Shown here: piece after piece, positions 35,965 to 45,863 of the stretch
Numbering within the stretch: the first letter of the stretch is position 1
Layout: each line of letters opens with the position of its first letter
Origin: Siphonobacter curvatus
GTDB lineage: Bacteria; Bacteroidota; Bacteroidia; Cytophagales; Spirosomataceae
Direction of reading: 5' to 3'
Length of the DNA: 64,000 bases
Assembly (NCBI RefSeq): GCF_002943425.1
Contig: NZ_PTRA01000001.1
Location: 2,170,001 to 2,234,000 of the forward strand
Translations under genes and position numbers: made by a program
Notes under the pieces: model-generated
What the model was told of the DNA's origin: nothing
The model's input: only the letters and a program-made list of their open reading frames with translations
Database searches by the model: none

Positions 35965-37245
35965 ATGTCTGATTTTGCAGAACTCTCCGTAGAAGGTAAG
36001 AAGGTTCAACTTCCCATTGTCGTTGGAACTGAGGCTGAAAAAGCCGTAGATATTAGTAAACTCCGCGATGAAACGGGTTTCGTCACGCTGGATTCCGGGT
36101 ACAAAAATACCGGAGCAACCAAAAGTGCGATTACTTTTCTGGACGGTGAAAAAGGTATTCTGAATTACCGTGGATACAGTATTGAAGATTTAGCGGCTAA
36201 AGCGACTTTTCTCGAGGTCGCTTATTTGCTTATTTACGGGGAGTTACCCACCCAGGAGCAATACGCTGAGTTTGAAGACTCCATCCGTCGCCACACGATT
36301 GTAAACGAAGGCGTACGGGCCATTTTCGATAATTTCCCCGTAAACGCTCACCCGATGGCTACGTTGTCATCGCTGGTAAGTGCCCTGAGTGCGTTCTATC
36401 CGGATTCGTACGACGAAAAAGGAAAAGACGATCGTCACATCATTCGTTTGCTGGCTAAGTTGCCGACCATCGCTTCCTGGAGCTATAAGAAAGCTCAGGG
36501 ACACCCAGTGAACTACCCCAAAAACGATCTCGACTACTGCTCGAACTTCCTGAACATGATGTTCTCGCTACCCGTTGAGAAATACGAGGTAGATCCCGTA
36601 GTTGCTTCTGCTCTGAACACGCTGCTGATTCTGCACGCGGATCACGAACAAAACTGCTCGACATCTACGGTACGTCTGGTAGGTTCTTCGCAGGCTAACC
36701 TGTACTCATCGATCTCTGCTGGCATCAGTGCCCTGTGGGGACCCCTGCACGGTGGTGCGAACCAGGAAGTGATCGAAATGCTGGAAGCCATCAAGGCCGA
36801 CGGTGGCGATGTAAGCAAATATATCGACATGGCGAAGAATGCCAAGACGACGGGCTTCCGTCTGTTTGGTTTCGGCCACCGGGTATACAAAAACTTCGAC
36901 CCCCGGGCTAAGATTATCAAGAAAGCAGCCGACGACGTGCTGACGAAACTGGGCGTTAATGATCCCGTACTGGAAATCGCCAAAGGACTCGAAGAGGCCG
37001 CTCTGAACGACGAATACTTCGTAGCTCGCAAGCTGTACCCGAACGTCGATTTCTACTCCGGAATCATCTACCGGGCCCTCGGTATTCCGACGAATATGTT
37101 TACGGTGATGTTCGCCATTGGCCGTCTGCCGGGCTGGATTGCTCAGTGGAAAGAAATGCGGGCGATGAAAGAACCCATCGGTCGTCCCCGTCAGATTTAC
37201 ACGGGAGCTACCCTGCGTGATTTCGTTCCCATGGAACAACGCTAA
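35965..37245 (+). CDS. gltA: Citrate synthase
   Basis: 426 residues from ATG 35965; the upstream frame to 35896 starts at TTG and has no family similarity. Type II (hexameric) citrate synthase motifs are clear: GILNYRGYSIEDLAAKATFLEV, LHADHEQNCSTSTVRLVGSS with the first catalytic His, PLHGGANQEVIEML, and GFGHRVYKNFDPRA with the second His and following Asp region. It condenses acetyl-CoA with oxaloacetate at the start of the TCA cycle. A clear terminator follows 14 bases after the stop. Malic enzyme lies next on the same strand. Confidence 0.96.
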   Translation: MSDFAELSVEGKKVQLPIVVGTEAEKAVDISKLRDETGFVTLDSGYKNTGATKSAITFLDGEKGILNYRGYSIEDLAAKATFLEVAYLLIYGELPTQEQYAEFEDSIRRHTIVNEGVRAIFDNFPVNAHPMATLSSLVSALSAFYPDSYDEKGKDDRHIIRLLAKLPTIASWSYKKAQGHPVNYPKNDLDYCSNFLNMMFSLPVEKYEVDPVVASALNTLLILHADHEQNCSTSTVRLVGSSQANLYSSISAGISALWGPLHGGANQEVIEMLEAIKADGGDVSKYIDMAKNAKTTGFRLFGFGHRVYKNFDPRAKIIKKAADDVLTKLGVNDPVLEIAKGLEEAALNDEYFVARKLYPNVDFYSGIIYRALGIPTNMFTVMFAIGRLPGWIAQWKEMRAMKEPIGRPRQIYTGATLRDFVPMEQR

Positions 37246-37632
37246 TCATACGATTTTCAAAATGTGGGCACGTCCCACATTTTTTATGCTTTTTACTTTT
37301 TCATGGCTTTTATGGGAAAGGCTTTCTCGGTTCGGGAAAGCCTTCTTTGATTTCCGGGGTCAAAGTCGGGTAGCCTGCCTGACTACGCACAGCCAAATTT
37401 TTGAAAAGTCATTCCGCTGAAATTCCAAAGGTTGTTTTGGCCCGTGTCGGTACAGTGTTTTACGGGCCAATTGTATTCTTAAAACCACCAAATGCACTTT
37501 TTTAAGGCATTGAACGGGGGGAGAAAGAATGCAAAAATTTCAAACCGCCCAGCGGACAAATCTAGTACCTTAGCGGTTTAAGGCGTCTGTATAAATCAAT
37601 CGAAAGACGCTCATTCAACAACAAACGTAGTA
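37246..37632. other. Spacer between citrate synthase and malic enzyme
   Basis: About 390 bases. It contains the citrate synthase terminator (37259-37285) and a second weaker hairpin (37318-37344; 9-bp stem, 9-base loop). The rest likely holds the malic enzyme promoter. No gene seen. Confidence 0.6.
37259..37285 (+). terminator. Citrate synthase terminator
   Basis: Perfect 10-bp stem (37259-37268, 37274-37283) with a 5-base loop and a run of six T. Confidence 0.8.
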
Positions 37633-39897
37633 ATGGAAGAGAAAAAAAATCTTCGCCGTCAGGACGCTCTGGATTACCACTCTAAGGGTCGTCCGGGAAA
37701 AATTGAAGTAGTTACGACGAAAGAAACGGCCACGCAACGCGACCTTTCCCTGGCGTATTCGCCGGGAGTAGCCGAGCCCTGTCTGGCCATTGCCGAAAAT
37801 CCGGAAGATGTTTATAAATACACCGCCAAGGGTAACCTGGTAGCGGTGATTTCCAACGGTACGGCCGTGCTGGGTCTGGGCGATATTGGTCCGGAAGCCG
37901 GCAAACCCGTGATGGAAGGAAAAGGTCTGCTATTCAAAATCTACGCGGACATTGACGTTTTCGACATTGAACTCAATACCAAAGACGTCGATGAGTTTGT
38001 TCGGACGGTAAAAATTCTCGAACCTACCTTCGGAGGCGTGAACCTGGAGGACATCAAGGCTCCGGAATGTTTTGAAATCGAAGATCGGTTGCGGAAGGAG
38101 TTGAAAATTCCGGTAATGCACGACGATCAGCACGGTACGGCCATCATCTCTGGTGCGGCCCTGCTGAATGCTTTAGAAATCGTTGGGAAGAACATTCAGG
38201 ACGCCAAATTTATTGTGAGTGGAGCCGGAGCCGCGGCCATTTCCTGTACGCAGATGTACGTGCAACTGGGAGCCCGCAAAGAGAACATCACCATGTTCGA
38301 TAAGGACGGTGTCATTTGTCTGGAACGTACCAACCTGTTTGGCAAGCAAAAGGATTTTGCCGTTCCCACGCACATCACGATGGCTGAGGCCATTAAAGGT
38401 GCCGACGTATTCATCGGACTGAGTGCGGCAAACGTGCTTTCGCAGGACATGATACGCAGCATGGCGGACAATCCGATCGTATTCGCGATGGCGAACCCGA
38501 CACCGGAAATCAGCTATGAAGACGCTACCGCCGCTCGTCCGGATATTATCATGGCCACCGGACGCAGTGACTACCCCAACCAGGTAAATAACGTACTGGG
38601 TTTCCCGTTCATTTTCCGGGGTGCCCTCGACGTACGGGCTACGGGTATCAACGAAGCCATGAAAATGGCCGCTACGTACGCTCTGGCTGAACTGGCGAAA
38701 GAACCCGTCCCAGATATTGTCAATATCGCTTACAACGAAAAGAATCTAACCTTTGGCCGGACGTATATCATTCCGAAGCCCATGGACCCTCGTTTGCTGA
38801 CGACCGTAGCTCCGGCCGTGGCGAAAGCCGCGATGGAATCAGGACTGGCGACGCAACCCATTGAGGACTGGGAAGCCTACGAGCAGGTATTGGCCAAACG
38901 CCTGGGTCAGGATAACCAGTTGACGCGGGCCATTGTCAACAAAGCCAAGAAGGATCCTAAGAAAGTCGTATTTGCCGATGCCGAAAGTCAGACGGTACTC
39001 AAAGCCGTACAGCAGGTATACGACGATGGCATTTGCGAACCGATTCTGTTAGGAAACCGGGCTCGGATCGAAAAGATGATCAAAGAAGACCGACTGGAGC
39101 TGGAAGGTGTACAGATCATCGATCCGAAAGCCGACGACGTGCAACCGCTGGCTCGTGAATTTGCGAATGCCTACTACGAAAAACGGAAACGCCGGGGCGT
39201 AAGTCCCGCCGATGCCGAACAGATCATGCTGCGTCGGACGTATTTCGGAGCCATGATGGTAGAAACGGGTAAGGCTGATTGTTTGATTTCGGGTCTGACG
39301 CGGAACTATCCGGATACTGTTCGCCCGGCCCTTCAGGTGATTGGACGGCAGGAAGGCATTAAAAAGGTATCAGGTATGTACATCCTGCTTACTAAAAAGG
39401 GCCCCCTGTTCCTTTCCGATACCACGGTAAACTTTAATCCTTCGGTAACTGAACTGGTAGAGATTGCTGAACTAACGGCTATTTCCGTGGAAAGTCTGGG
39501 TATTAAGCCCCGCATCGCGTTATTGACGTACTCCAACTACGGTACCGCCGATGGGGAAGACGCCGAGAAAATGCGACAGGCGACGGCCATTCTACGCGGT
39601 AAACATCCTGACTGGGTGGTAGAAGGGGAAATGCAGGCTCACCTGGCCTTTAATACAGAATTGGTGAAGCAACAGTATCCCTTCTCTGATTTAGCCGAAG
39701 AAGGAGCAAACGTGCTTATTTTCCCGAACCTTTCGGCGGCGAACATTGCTTATAACTTATTGAAAGAGGTCGGCGAACTCGAATACATCGGTCCCGTACT
39801 CTTGGGTCTGAAGAAACCCGTACACGTCCTCCAGTTAGGAAGTACGGTTCGCGAGATCGTTAACATGGTGGCGATTGCCGTGGCTCAGGCTCAATAA
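37633..39897 (+). CDS. maeB: NADP-dependent malic enzyme fused to a phosphotransacetylase domain
   Basis: 754 residues, the length of MaeB (759 in E. coli). The N-terminal 430 residues are malic enzyme: [52 protein letters not shown] and the NADP fold [12 protein letters not shown]. The C-terminal half is a phosphate acetyl/butyryltransferase-like domain ([48 protein letters not shown]), which in MaeB is regulatory and acetyl-CoA responsive rather than catalytic. The enzyme makes pyruvate and NADPH from malate. It follows citrate synthase on the same strand but with a terminator between. Confidence 0.95.
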   Translation: MEEKKNLRRQDALDYHSKGRPGKIEVVTTKETATQRDLSLAYSPGVAEPCLAIAENPEDVYKYTAKGNLVAVISNGTAVLGLGDIGPEAGKPVMEGKGLLFKIYADIDVFDIELNTKDVDEFVRTVKILEPTFGGVNLEDIKAPECFEIEDRLRKELKIPVMHDDQHGTAIISGAALLNALEIVGKNIQDAKFIVSGAGAAAISCTQMYVQLGARKENITMFDKDGVICLERTNLFGKQKDFAVPTHITMAEAIKGADVFIGLSAANVLSQDMIRSMADNPIVFAMANPTPEISYEDATAARPDIIMATGRSDYPNQVNNVLGFPFIFRGALDVRATGINEAMKMAATYALAELAKEPVPDIVNIAYNEKNLTFGRTYIIPKPMDPRLLTTVAPAVAKAAMESGLATQPIEDWEAYEQVLAKRLGQDNQLTRAIVNKAKKDPKKVVFADAESQTVLKAVQQVYDDGICEPILLGNRARIEKMIKEDRLELEGVQIIDPKADDVQPLAREFANAYYEKRKRRGVSPADAEQIMLRRTYFGAMMVETGKADCLISGLTRNYPDTVRPALQVIGRQEGIKKVSGMYILLTKKGPLFLSDTTVNFNPSVTELVEIAELTAISVESLGIKPRIALLTYSNYGTADGEDAEKMRQATAILRGKHPDWVVEGEMQAHLAFNTELVKQQYPFSDLAEEGANVLIFPNLSAANIAYNLLKEVGELEYIGPVLLGLKKPVHVLQLGSTVREIVNMVAIAVAQAQ

Positions 39898-39913
39898 TTT
39901 TGATTGTATTTAG

Positions 39914-39950
39914 GAACGGGGTGATGATCCAACCATCACCCCGTTCTTTT
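39914..39950 (+). terminator. maeB terminator
   Basis: Perfect 13-bp stem (39914-39926, 39934-39946), 7-base loop, followed by TTTT. Confidence 0.85.
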
Positions 39951-39967
39951 CCAACCAACCAATCCGT

Positions 39968-40705
39968 ATGAAAGACCTCTTTTCCAAACAATCGGATGCT
40001 TACGCGAAATACCGTCCTACGTATCCTACTGAACTATTCGAATTTATTTTGAAGTACGTACCGGGTCGGGAAGCCGCCTGGGATTGTGCTACGGGCAATG
40101 GACAGGTAGCCGTAGCTCTGGCCGATTACTTTGAACGCGTCGAAGCTACCGACATTAGCGAACAGCAACTGGCTCAGGCCGAGCCCGCTCAACGCGTACA
40201 TTACCAAGTAAGCCGGGCGGAAGAGACAACCTTTCCTGCTGAGTCCTTCAATTTGGTTACCGTAGGGCAGGCTTTACACTGGTTCAATTTTGAAACTTTT
40301 CACTCGGAGGTAAAACGAGTACTTAAACCCGGGGGCGTACTGGCCGTCTGGGGATACGAGTTACTGGAGATCAGTCCAGAGATCGATCCCCTTATTCTTG
40401 ATTTTTATACGACGGTGGTAGGACCCTACTGGGCTCCCGAGCGGCATCATATTCAGGAAAAATACACGAAGATTCCTTTCCCGTATCAGGAAGTGCAGGT
40501 TCCCGTTTTCTCTATGATCAAACACTGGAGTCTAGAGGAACTGTCCGGTTATTTTAGCTCTTGGTCGAGTGTACAGGCGTACAAGGAAGCCAATGGCGAA
40601 GATCCGGTTCCTGAACTCATCGATCAGATTAGTCCGTTGTGGGACGTTGATCAGGTACAGGAAATCGAGTTTCCCATCTTCATGCGATTAGGTATCAACG
40701 CCTGA
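39968..40705 (+). CDS. Class I SAM-dependent methyltransferase
   Basis: 245 residues. The opening FSKQSDAYAKYRPTYP is typical of a widespread yeast Trm9/TMT-like and UbiE-like methyltransferase branch. Motif I is WDCATGNGQVAVALADYF, with the acidic residue after the second strand in EATDISEQQL; the motif IV region reads FNLVTVGQALHWFN and is followed by VLKPGGVLAVWGYE. It binds S-adenosylmethionine; the acceptor is unknown (trans-aconitate methyltransferase-like proteins share this pattern). The gene has a terminator on each side and is probably monocistronic. Confidence 0.87.
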   Translation: MKDLFSKQSDAYAKYRPTYPTELFEFILKYVPGREAAWDCATGNGQVAVALADYFERVEATDISEQQLAQAEPAQRVHYQVSRAEETTFPAESFNLVTVGQALHWFNFETFHSEVKRVLKPGGVLAVWGYELLEISPEIDPLILDFYTTVVGPYWAPERHHIQEKYTKIPFPYQEVQVPVFSMIKHWSLEELSGYFSSWSSVQAYKEANGEDPVPELIDQISPLWDVDQVQEIEFPIFMRLGINA

Positions 40706-40725
40706 TGTAAAGCATACAGGTAACA

Positions 40726-40760
40726 AAAAAGCCCTCAACGTGTAGCGTTGAGGGCTTTTT
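40726..40760. terminator. Bidirectional terminator of convergent genes
   Basis: Perfect 15-bp stem (40726-40740, 40746-40760) with a TGTAG loop and A/T runs at the outer ends. It ends both the methyltransferase and the GH43-like gene. Confidence 0.85.
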
Positions 40761-40778
40761 ATATAATGGCTCTGTTCG

Positions 40779-41696
40779 TTATTCCAAAGACTTCACTAAT
40801 GCAGAACTAACCTTCAACACTGTACCATGCCGGATTCCTTTGGGAAATTCCACCTGATCGGATACATCTTCCCAGTGTTCCAGGTCTTTGGAGCGAATGG
40901 CCCCGTATTTGTGTTCGGTATACTTGTCGAAATACACGTACACATACGCACCGATTTGCACCGCGGTCGGACCTTCTGCCCAGTAGTTTCCCGTAATCGG
41001 AGCCGAAACTTCGGTCGGGTACGGCCCTGTGGCGTTACGCGATTTAGTGATGCGGATATTCTTCTCGGCGGGTTTCGGGTTTTCGTTTTTCAGGAACATG
41101 TAATACCACTTGCCTTTCTTTAAAAGCGTGGCATCAATCACGCTAAAGGTCGGATTGAAGAAAAGCTTCGTATCACTGAACGTTTTAAAATCGCGGGTGG
41201 TGACGTAGTAAATCCGGTGGTTGAGGCCCTTTTCCCGTTCCGACTCGGCTACATCCGAATGACGTCCGGGGATGGTCGTAGCCCAGTAGATGATAAACTG
41301 CTTCGCCTGATCGTCGTAGAATACTTCTGGAGCCCAGCTGTTCTTGGCCGTAGGTTCGTGCGTCATGACCGGAATGGCCTGTTGAGCGGACCAGTTTTTT
41401 AAATCTTTCGAGGAGGCATAGCCGATGATCTGGTCATTCCAGCCGGAGGTCCAGACCATATGAAAGGTTTGGTCCGGTCCCTGAATGACACAAGGGTCCC
41501 GCATGAGTTTATCTTTTCCGACTTCGGGTGTCAGGTACGAGGCTCCGTTACGGAGCGATTTCCAGTGCAGGCCATCGGTACTACTGGCCCAGTGCAAGCC
41601 GTCCTGACCATTATCGGTAAAGTAAGCAAAGAGATACGACTGAGCCTGAACCGTTAGACTGAACAGCCAGAAGCCGCAACTAAGAAGGGTACGCAT
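40779..41696 (-). CDS. Exported GH43-like glycosidase
   Basis: 305 residues with a signal peptide (ending LTVQAQS). The protein shows the repeating blades of a five-bladed propeller: SSTDGLHWKSL, RDPCVIQGPDQTFHMVWTS, SSKDLKNWS, NSWAPEVFYDD, FSVIDATLLKKGKWYYMF, YWAEGPTAVQIG and RSKDLEHWED. Acidic residues in RDP, SVIDATL and AEGP fit the GH43 catalytic triad (base, pKa modulator, acid). GH43 enzymes release arabinose or xylose from plant polymers; this subgroup is not characterised here. It is periplasmic or exported. No adjacent sugar-uptake genes, though the SusCD pair at the window start could supply substrate. Confidence 0.82.
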   Translation of the reverse strand: MRTLLSCGFWLFSLTVQAQSYLFAYFTDNGQDGLHWASSTDGLHWKSLRNGASYLTPEVGKDKLMRDPCVIQGPDQTFHMVWTSGWNDQIIGYASSKDLKNWSAQQAIPVMTHEPTAKNSWAPEVFYDDQAKQFIIYWATTIPGRHSDVAESEREKGLNHRIYYVTTRDFKTFSDTKLFFNPTFSVIDATLLKKGKWYYMFLKNENPKPAEKNIRITKSRNATGPYPTEVSAPITGNYWAEGPTAVQIGAYVYVYFDKYTEHKYGAIRSKDLEHWEDVSDQVEFPKGIRHGTVLKVSSALVKSLE

Positions 41697-41922
41697 AGAT
41701 GTGTTGAAAAACGATGAATCAGAGAATGCCTCTGTTAAAGGGGACGGAAGTTTACGCAGAAATCCCTATTTTTCCGTACCTAAGATACTGGTATGATTTC
41801 ATTAGAGAGTCAGCGTATCCTCTGATTGTCCGGCGGGCTGGGTTCATAAAGGCTAAAAAGAAATTCCATACGAGCCCTCTGCCGGAAGTCAGCACTGCGA
41901 ACCCTGCTTGATTCCATCAACC

Positions 41923-42975
41923 ATGAGTACCCCGAGTCAACCGAAACAAAATCTTCTTAAAAAAATCACCCATCAGGACGTCGAAAGTGCGGCTCTGCCC
42001 ACCCTTGGTGTGTTTGTGGGTCTGCTGCTCGCTCAGATTCCGTTTTTCGGCCCTTTTGCCGGATTCATCGTCATGGTGATGCAGTGTTTGATGAATGTGC
42101 GTCCGAAGGGTACCTATAAAGAACGCTTACAGATTTTGAGCTACGTACTGCTGATTCTCTTGGGAACAACCCTCTGGGGGATCATTGGCACGTATCATTG
42201 GGTGAATGTCGTGCTGGGAGTTATCCTGCTGTCGGTGGCCCTGAGCTACTGGCGGCATTTTTTTCCGGACGACTGGCGAAGCATCAATGCCCCCGCCGCG
42301 GCTCTGTACTTCTTTTCACTAGCCGTCAAAGCCAACGAAATAGCCGTGGTAGCCGTATTGATCAGCGGAGTTCTGGCTATCCTGTTGCAGGCCCTGATGT
42401 GGCGGGTCTGGCCTTCCGCTTTTGAAAACCGATCGCCACTCATGCGACTGCGTAGTCGCCGGGCCCGCAAGCGTACCCATAAGCTGGATCTGTCGGTGGC
42501 TTCACTGAAACCGGACCTATGGCGGTATACCTTCCGCTTAGCTTTTCTACTGGTACTGAGCGTTTGGCTCATCAGCTATACGCATTCCTTTCATGCCTAC
42601 TGGATTCCCCTGACGATTGTGATTGTCTTGCAGGACAATCACAGCGATACCCTCAAGCGGGTGGGGGGGCGAATCCTGGGAACCTTCATTGGAAGCATCA
42701 TCGGGAGTTTTATCCTGGTGCTCCATCCCGAACCCGTCCTGGGCATGCCCTTACTGATTCTGTGCATGTTTACGTTCCTGTTAATCGTTAAACACAATTA
42801 TCCAGTCGCCTGTATTTTCCTGACCATATACATTATCCTGCTGATTGGCCAGCAAACTACGCATTCGTTTACGGTGGCCATTGAACGCAGTTTATTTACG
42901 CTGGTGGGTGGTTTTCTGGTGTTCATTAGTTCGTTTATCCTGTTTTGGAATCGAAAACAGATACAATCTTCCTGA
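41923..42975 (+). CDS. FUSC-family inner-membrane protein
   Basis: 350 residues from ATG 41923 (a TTG at 41908 is in frame). A hydrophilic start is followed by paired helix bundles: PTLGVFVGLLLAQIPFFGPF, a run of helices to about residue 155, a cytoplasmic charged stretch (MRLRSRRARKRTHKLDL), then a second bundle (LAFLLVLSVWLISYTHSF, YWIPLTIVIVLQDNHSDTLK, RVGGRILGTFIGSIIG). The sequence YWIPLTIVIVLQ...TLKRVGGRILGTxIG is the signature of fusaric acid resistance/aromatic acid exporter proteins (FUSC). Many members are putative efflux pumps; the substrate here is unknown. Confidence 0.85.
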   Translation: MSTPSQPKQNLLKKITHQDVESAALPTLGVFVGLLLAQIPFFGPFAGFIVMVMQCLMNVRPKGTYKERLQILSYVLLILLGTTLWGIIGTYHWVNVVLGVILLSVALSYWRHFFPDDWRSINAPAAALYFFSLAVKANEIAVVAVLISGVLAILLQALMWRVWPSAFENRSPLMRLRSRRARKRTHKLDLSVASLKPDLWRYTFRLAFLLVLSVWLISYTHSFHAYWIPLTIVIVLQDNHSDTLKRVGGRILGTFIGSIIGSFILVLHPEPVLGMPLLILCMFTFLLIVKHNYPVACIFLTIYIILLIGQQTTHSFTVAIERSLFTLVGGFLVFISSFILFWNRKQIQSS

Positions 42976-42987
42976 AGAAAACTGAAC

Positions 42988-43021
42988 TTTAGGATAGACA
43001 ACCGCCGTTACGGTATCTTTG
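42988..43021 (+). promoter_or_regulatory. Promoter candidate of queE
   Basis: TATCTTTG at 43014-43021 matches TAnnTTTG; a TTTA at 42988-42991 lies 22 bases before it. The ATG at 43034 is only 12 bases after the -7 element, which gives a very short leader and may favour the ATG at 43043. Confidence 0.5.
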
Positions 43022-43033
43022 TGAAAAGAATCG

Positions 43034-43663
43034 ATGATGACTATGCCCCAAGTGCTTACCCCCGCTACGACACTACCCGTGATGGAATCCTTTTATACGC
43101 TGCAGGGCGAAGGCTTTCACGCGGGAAAATCCGCTTATTTTATTCGTCTGGGCGGTTGTGAAGTGGGTTGCCACTGGTGTGATGTGAAAGAAAGCTGGGA
43201 TGCCAGCCTGCATCCTTCCTTTGGTATTGACTCCATTGTTGCGGGTGCTCTTCAGTACCCCGGACGGATGGCCGTGATTACCGGCGGCGAACCGCTCATG
43301 CATGACTTGACGGACTTAACCGCTGCTCTCCAAATCGCCGGATTCCAGACCAATATCGAAACCTCCGGCGTGTACGCCGTGACGGGTTCCTGGGACTGGA
43401 TCTGTTTTTCCCCGAAAAAATTCAAGGAACCGCATTCCGATATTTATGAGCGGGCTGACGAGCTAAAAGTAATTATCTATAACAAATCGGATTTTGAATT
43501 TGCCGAGGAACATGCCTCGCGGCTTCAAACGGATGCCCAGCTCTTGTTGCAACCCGAATGGAGTAAACGTGACGTGATGCTGCCCCAAATCATTGACTAC
43601 GTCAAGGACAATCCAAAGTGGCGGGTTTCGTTACAAACGCATAAGTACATGAATATTCCGTAA
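43034..43663 (+). CDS. queE: 7-carboxy-7-deazaguanine synthase (radical SAM)
   Basis: 209 residues. The cluster-binding motif is Cys42, Cys46 and Cys49 in GCEVGCHWC, followed by the DVKESWD loop; MESFYTLQGEGFHAGKSAYFIRL is the family start and ITGGEPLMHDL the SAM-binding GGE segment. It converts 6-carboxytetrahydropterin to 7-carboxy-7-deazaguanine on the path to preQ0 and queuosine. The other queuosine genes are not in the window. It is followed after 3 bases by the PorE-like gene. In-frame ATGs at 43034, 43037 and 43043 leave the exact start open. Confidence 0.93.
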   Translation: MMTMPQVLTPATTLPVMESFYTLQGEGFHAGKSAYFIRLGGCEVGCHWCDVKESWDASLHPSFGIDSIVAGALQYPGRMAVITGGEPLMHDLTDLTAALQIAGFQTNIETSGVYAVTGSWDWICFSPKKFKEPHSDIYERADELKVIIYNKSDFEFAEEHASRLQTDAQLLLQPEWSKRDVMLPQIIDYVKDNPKWRVSLQTHKYMNIP

Positions 43664-43666
43664 TCC

Positions 43667-45664
43667 ATGAACGCCATCCATCGAAGTCAGGAGTCCAGTC
43701 GGACCCGTATTCCCCAGGAAACGAAACGCATGTTACGCCGAGGAGGTCTCTTGCTTGGCCTGTTGCATGGGATATGGCTGATGACTCCAGAACTTCAGGC
43801 TCAGGATCGGCGGGCTCTGGACGCGTACGAAAAAGGACAGAAAGCACTCGCTAACCGGGATTTACCCGGTGCCCGGAAAGAATTTCAGCGAGCCGTGGAA
43901 CGCGACGAATCCTACGGGGAGGCGTATTTTCGGCTCGCTCAATTAGCCGAGTACGACCGAAACCTGGATCAGGCGGCCGTACAGTACGAAAAGGCCATTA
44001 CGCTCAAACCCGAGTCGCCGGAAGTGCAGCCGGCGTATCTCTGGCTGGGCAGTCACTATCTGCGTCGGGGACAGTATACGCAGGCAACTCCCTTACTTCA
44101 AAAGTACATTACGGGTCAACAAGCCCTGACCAAACCGACCGCCGCCCAGAAAATCGCTTTGAAGCGGGCCTCCCGCATGCTGGAGGTATGCCGCTTTTCA
44201 GAAGAAGCCATTAAACGTCCGTTGACGGTTCAGGTCAAACGCCTGCCCGATGCCGTGAACGGTTTCGAGTCGCAGTATTTTCCCGTCCTGACGGCGGATC
44301 GGCAAACGCTGTTTTTTACTGGCATTGAACAGGAAAATGGTGACGAAAACCTGTACACCTCCGCGTATACGGAAGAGGCTGGCTGGACGAAACCCCGCCT
44401 TCTACCCGGAGCTATCAATACCACGGAGAACGAAGGTACTTCCAGTATTTCTGCGGATGGGCGTACGCTGGTTTTTACGGTCTGTCAAAGCCGCTTACGC
44501 CACGGATTTGGGAACTGTGATTTGTACATCAGCTACCGAAACGGGCAGGAGTGGAGTGAACCCGAAAATCTGGGACCGGAAGTTAACTCCGGAGCCTGGG
44601 AATCTCAACCTACGCTTTCACCCGATGGTCGGGTCTTATTCTTCGTCTCGGATCGTCCGGGCGGTATTGGCAAACGCGACATCTGGATGAGTCGCAAGGA
44701 TTCACTGGGTCGCTGGTTACCGTGCGTTAACGCCGGGGCGGCTATCAATACGACCGAAGATGAGGTTTCTCCTTTCCTGCACGCCAACGGCCGCAGTCTC
44801 TTCTTTGCCTCCGACGGGTATACGGGCCTGGGTGGTTTTGATCTGTGGCTGAGCGAATTTGACGGAACGCGTTTCTCGAAACCCGAAAATTTAGGCTATC
44901 CCATTAATACCCACGAAGATCAGGTCGCTCTGTACATCACGGCCGATGGCCGCAAAGGCTATTATTCCCAGGAAGAACGAATTCGGGCCGATCGCCATCA
45001 ATCACGACTTTGGGAGCTGGACGTACCGGAAGCATTGGCTTCCCGTTTCAAACGAGCCAATGTACTGAAGGGTACTATTGTAGATGCTGCCAATCAAAAA
45101 CCGCTGGCGGCTAATCTGGAAGTCATCAATCTGAAAACCAATGCTACCGAAGCCCTGCTAAGGAGCGATGCCAAAACGGGCGAATATGCGGTAGTATTGA
45201 CGGATGGCAATGAATACGCCGTTTTTGTCAATCGTCCGGGGTATCTCTACAAAAGTTTGTCTTTCGATTTTTCGGGGAAAAGCACGGATAAGGTCCTCAA
45301 TATGGCCTTGGAAAGTATTCGAAAAGACCAGCATGAAGTACTGAAAAATGTCTTTTTTGAATCCGGTCGCTGGAATTTGCAGGAAAAGTCGCAGGCGGAA
45401 CTGGAAAAACTGGTCCGGTTGCTCAAAGAAAATCCTTCCGTATCCGTCGAAATCTCGGGCCATACGGATGATGTAGGCGAAGACAAAAACAATTTAGAGC
45501 TCTCCCTCAAGCGAGCCCGCTCCGTGATGGAATATCTCGCCGCTCATGGGATTGCGGCGACCCGGGTTAAGGCCGTTGGGCTGGGAGAGACCCGACCCGT
45601 GGTACCCAATACCAGCGAGGAAAATCGGGCTCAGAACCGTCGGATTGAGGTAAAGATTCTGTAG
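43667..45664 (+). CDS. porE: PorE-like OmpA protein (TPR, WD40/PD40, CRD, OmpA_C)
   Basis: 665 residues. A signal segment lies at about 23-47 (GGLLLGLLHGIWLM...QAQ); the first ATG gives a long n-region, and ATG 43730 is an alternative. In order: TPR repeats (about 48-165), a PD40 propeller with SISADGRTLVF, TLSPDGRVLFFVSDRPGG and FLHANGRSLFFASDG blades (about 190-455), a carboxypeptidase regulatory domain (about 465-545, LKGTIVDAANQKPLAANLEV) and an OmpA peptidoglycan-binding domain (VEISGHTDDVGED...AQNRRIEVKIL). This is the architecture of PorE, a T9SS component that links the machine to peptidoglycan. It begins three bases after queE. Confidence 0.82.
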   Translation: MNAIHRSQESSRTRIPQETKRMLRRGGLLLGLLHGIWLMTPELQAQDRRALDAYEKGQKALANRDLPGARKEFQRAVERDESYGEAYFRLAQLAEYDRNLDQAAVQYEKAITLKPESPEVQPAYLWLGSHYLRRGQYTQATPLLQKYITGQQALTKPTAAQKIALKRASRMLEVCRFSEEAIKRPLTVQVKRLPDAVNGFESQYFPVLTADRQTLFFTGIEQENGDENLYTSAYTEEAGWTKPRLLPGAINTTENEGTSSISADGRTLVFTVCQSRLRHGFGNCDLYISYRNGQEWSEPENLGPEVNSGAWESQPTLSPDGRVLFFVSDRPGGIGKRDIWMSRKDSLGRWLPCVNAGAAINTTEDEVSPFLHANGRSLFFASDGYTGLGGFDLWLSEFDGTRFSKPENLGYPINTHEDQVALYITADGRKGYYSQEERIRADRHQSRLWELDVPEALASRFKRANVLKGTIVDAANQKPLAANLEVINLKTNATEALLRSDAKTGEYAVVLTDGNEYAVFVNRPGYLYKSLSFDFSGKSTDKVLNMALESIRKDQHEVLKNVFFESGRWNLQEKSQAELEKLVRLLKENPSVSVEISGHTDDVGEDKNNLELSLKRARSVMEYLAAHGIAATRVKAVGLGETRPVVPNTSEENRAQNRRIEVKIL

Positions 45665-45863
45665 GAAATGCCTAGGGCGGAAAGATTGTTGGAAGCAGGA
45701 AAACCTTTTTTTACGGAAAATATGTTACCCTTGCGAGCCCAATACTGAAAACCGACAACCTTGATTTTCAGCAAGTCTTAAAAAAATCTTGCCTTTCCGG
45801 CTCGAATTGGCAATTTTTGTGAAAGCAACCGAGTTGCAACTAAGGTATTACTCCCATCATTTT

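Noticed and set aside
37217..37420. 67-codon plus-strand frame after citrate synthase
   Set aside because: It overlaps the end of citrate synthase and both downstream hairpins.
41714..41911. 65-codon plus-strand frame before the FUSC gene
   Set aside because: It fills the promoter region of two divergent genes and has no recognisable pattern.
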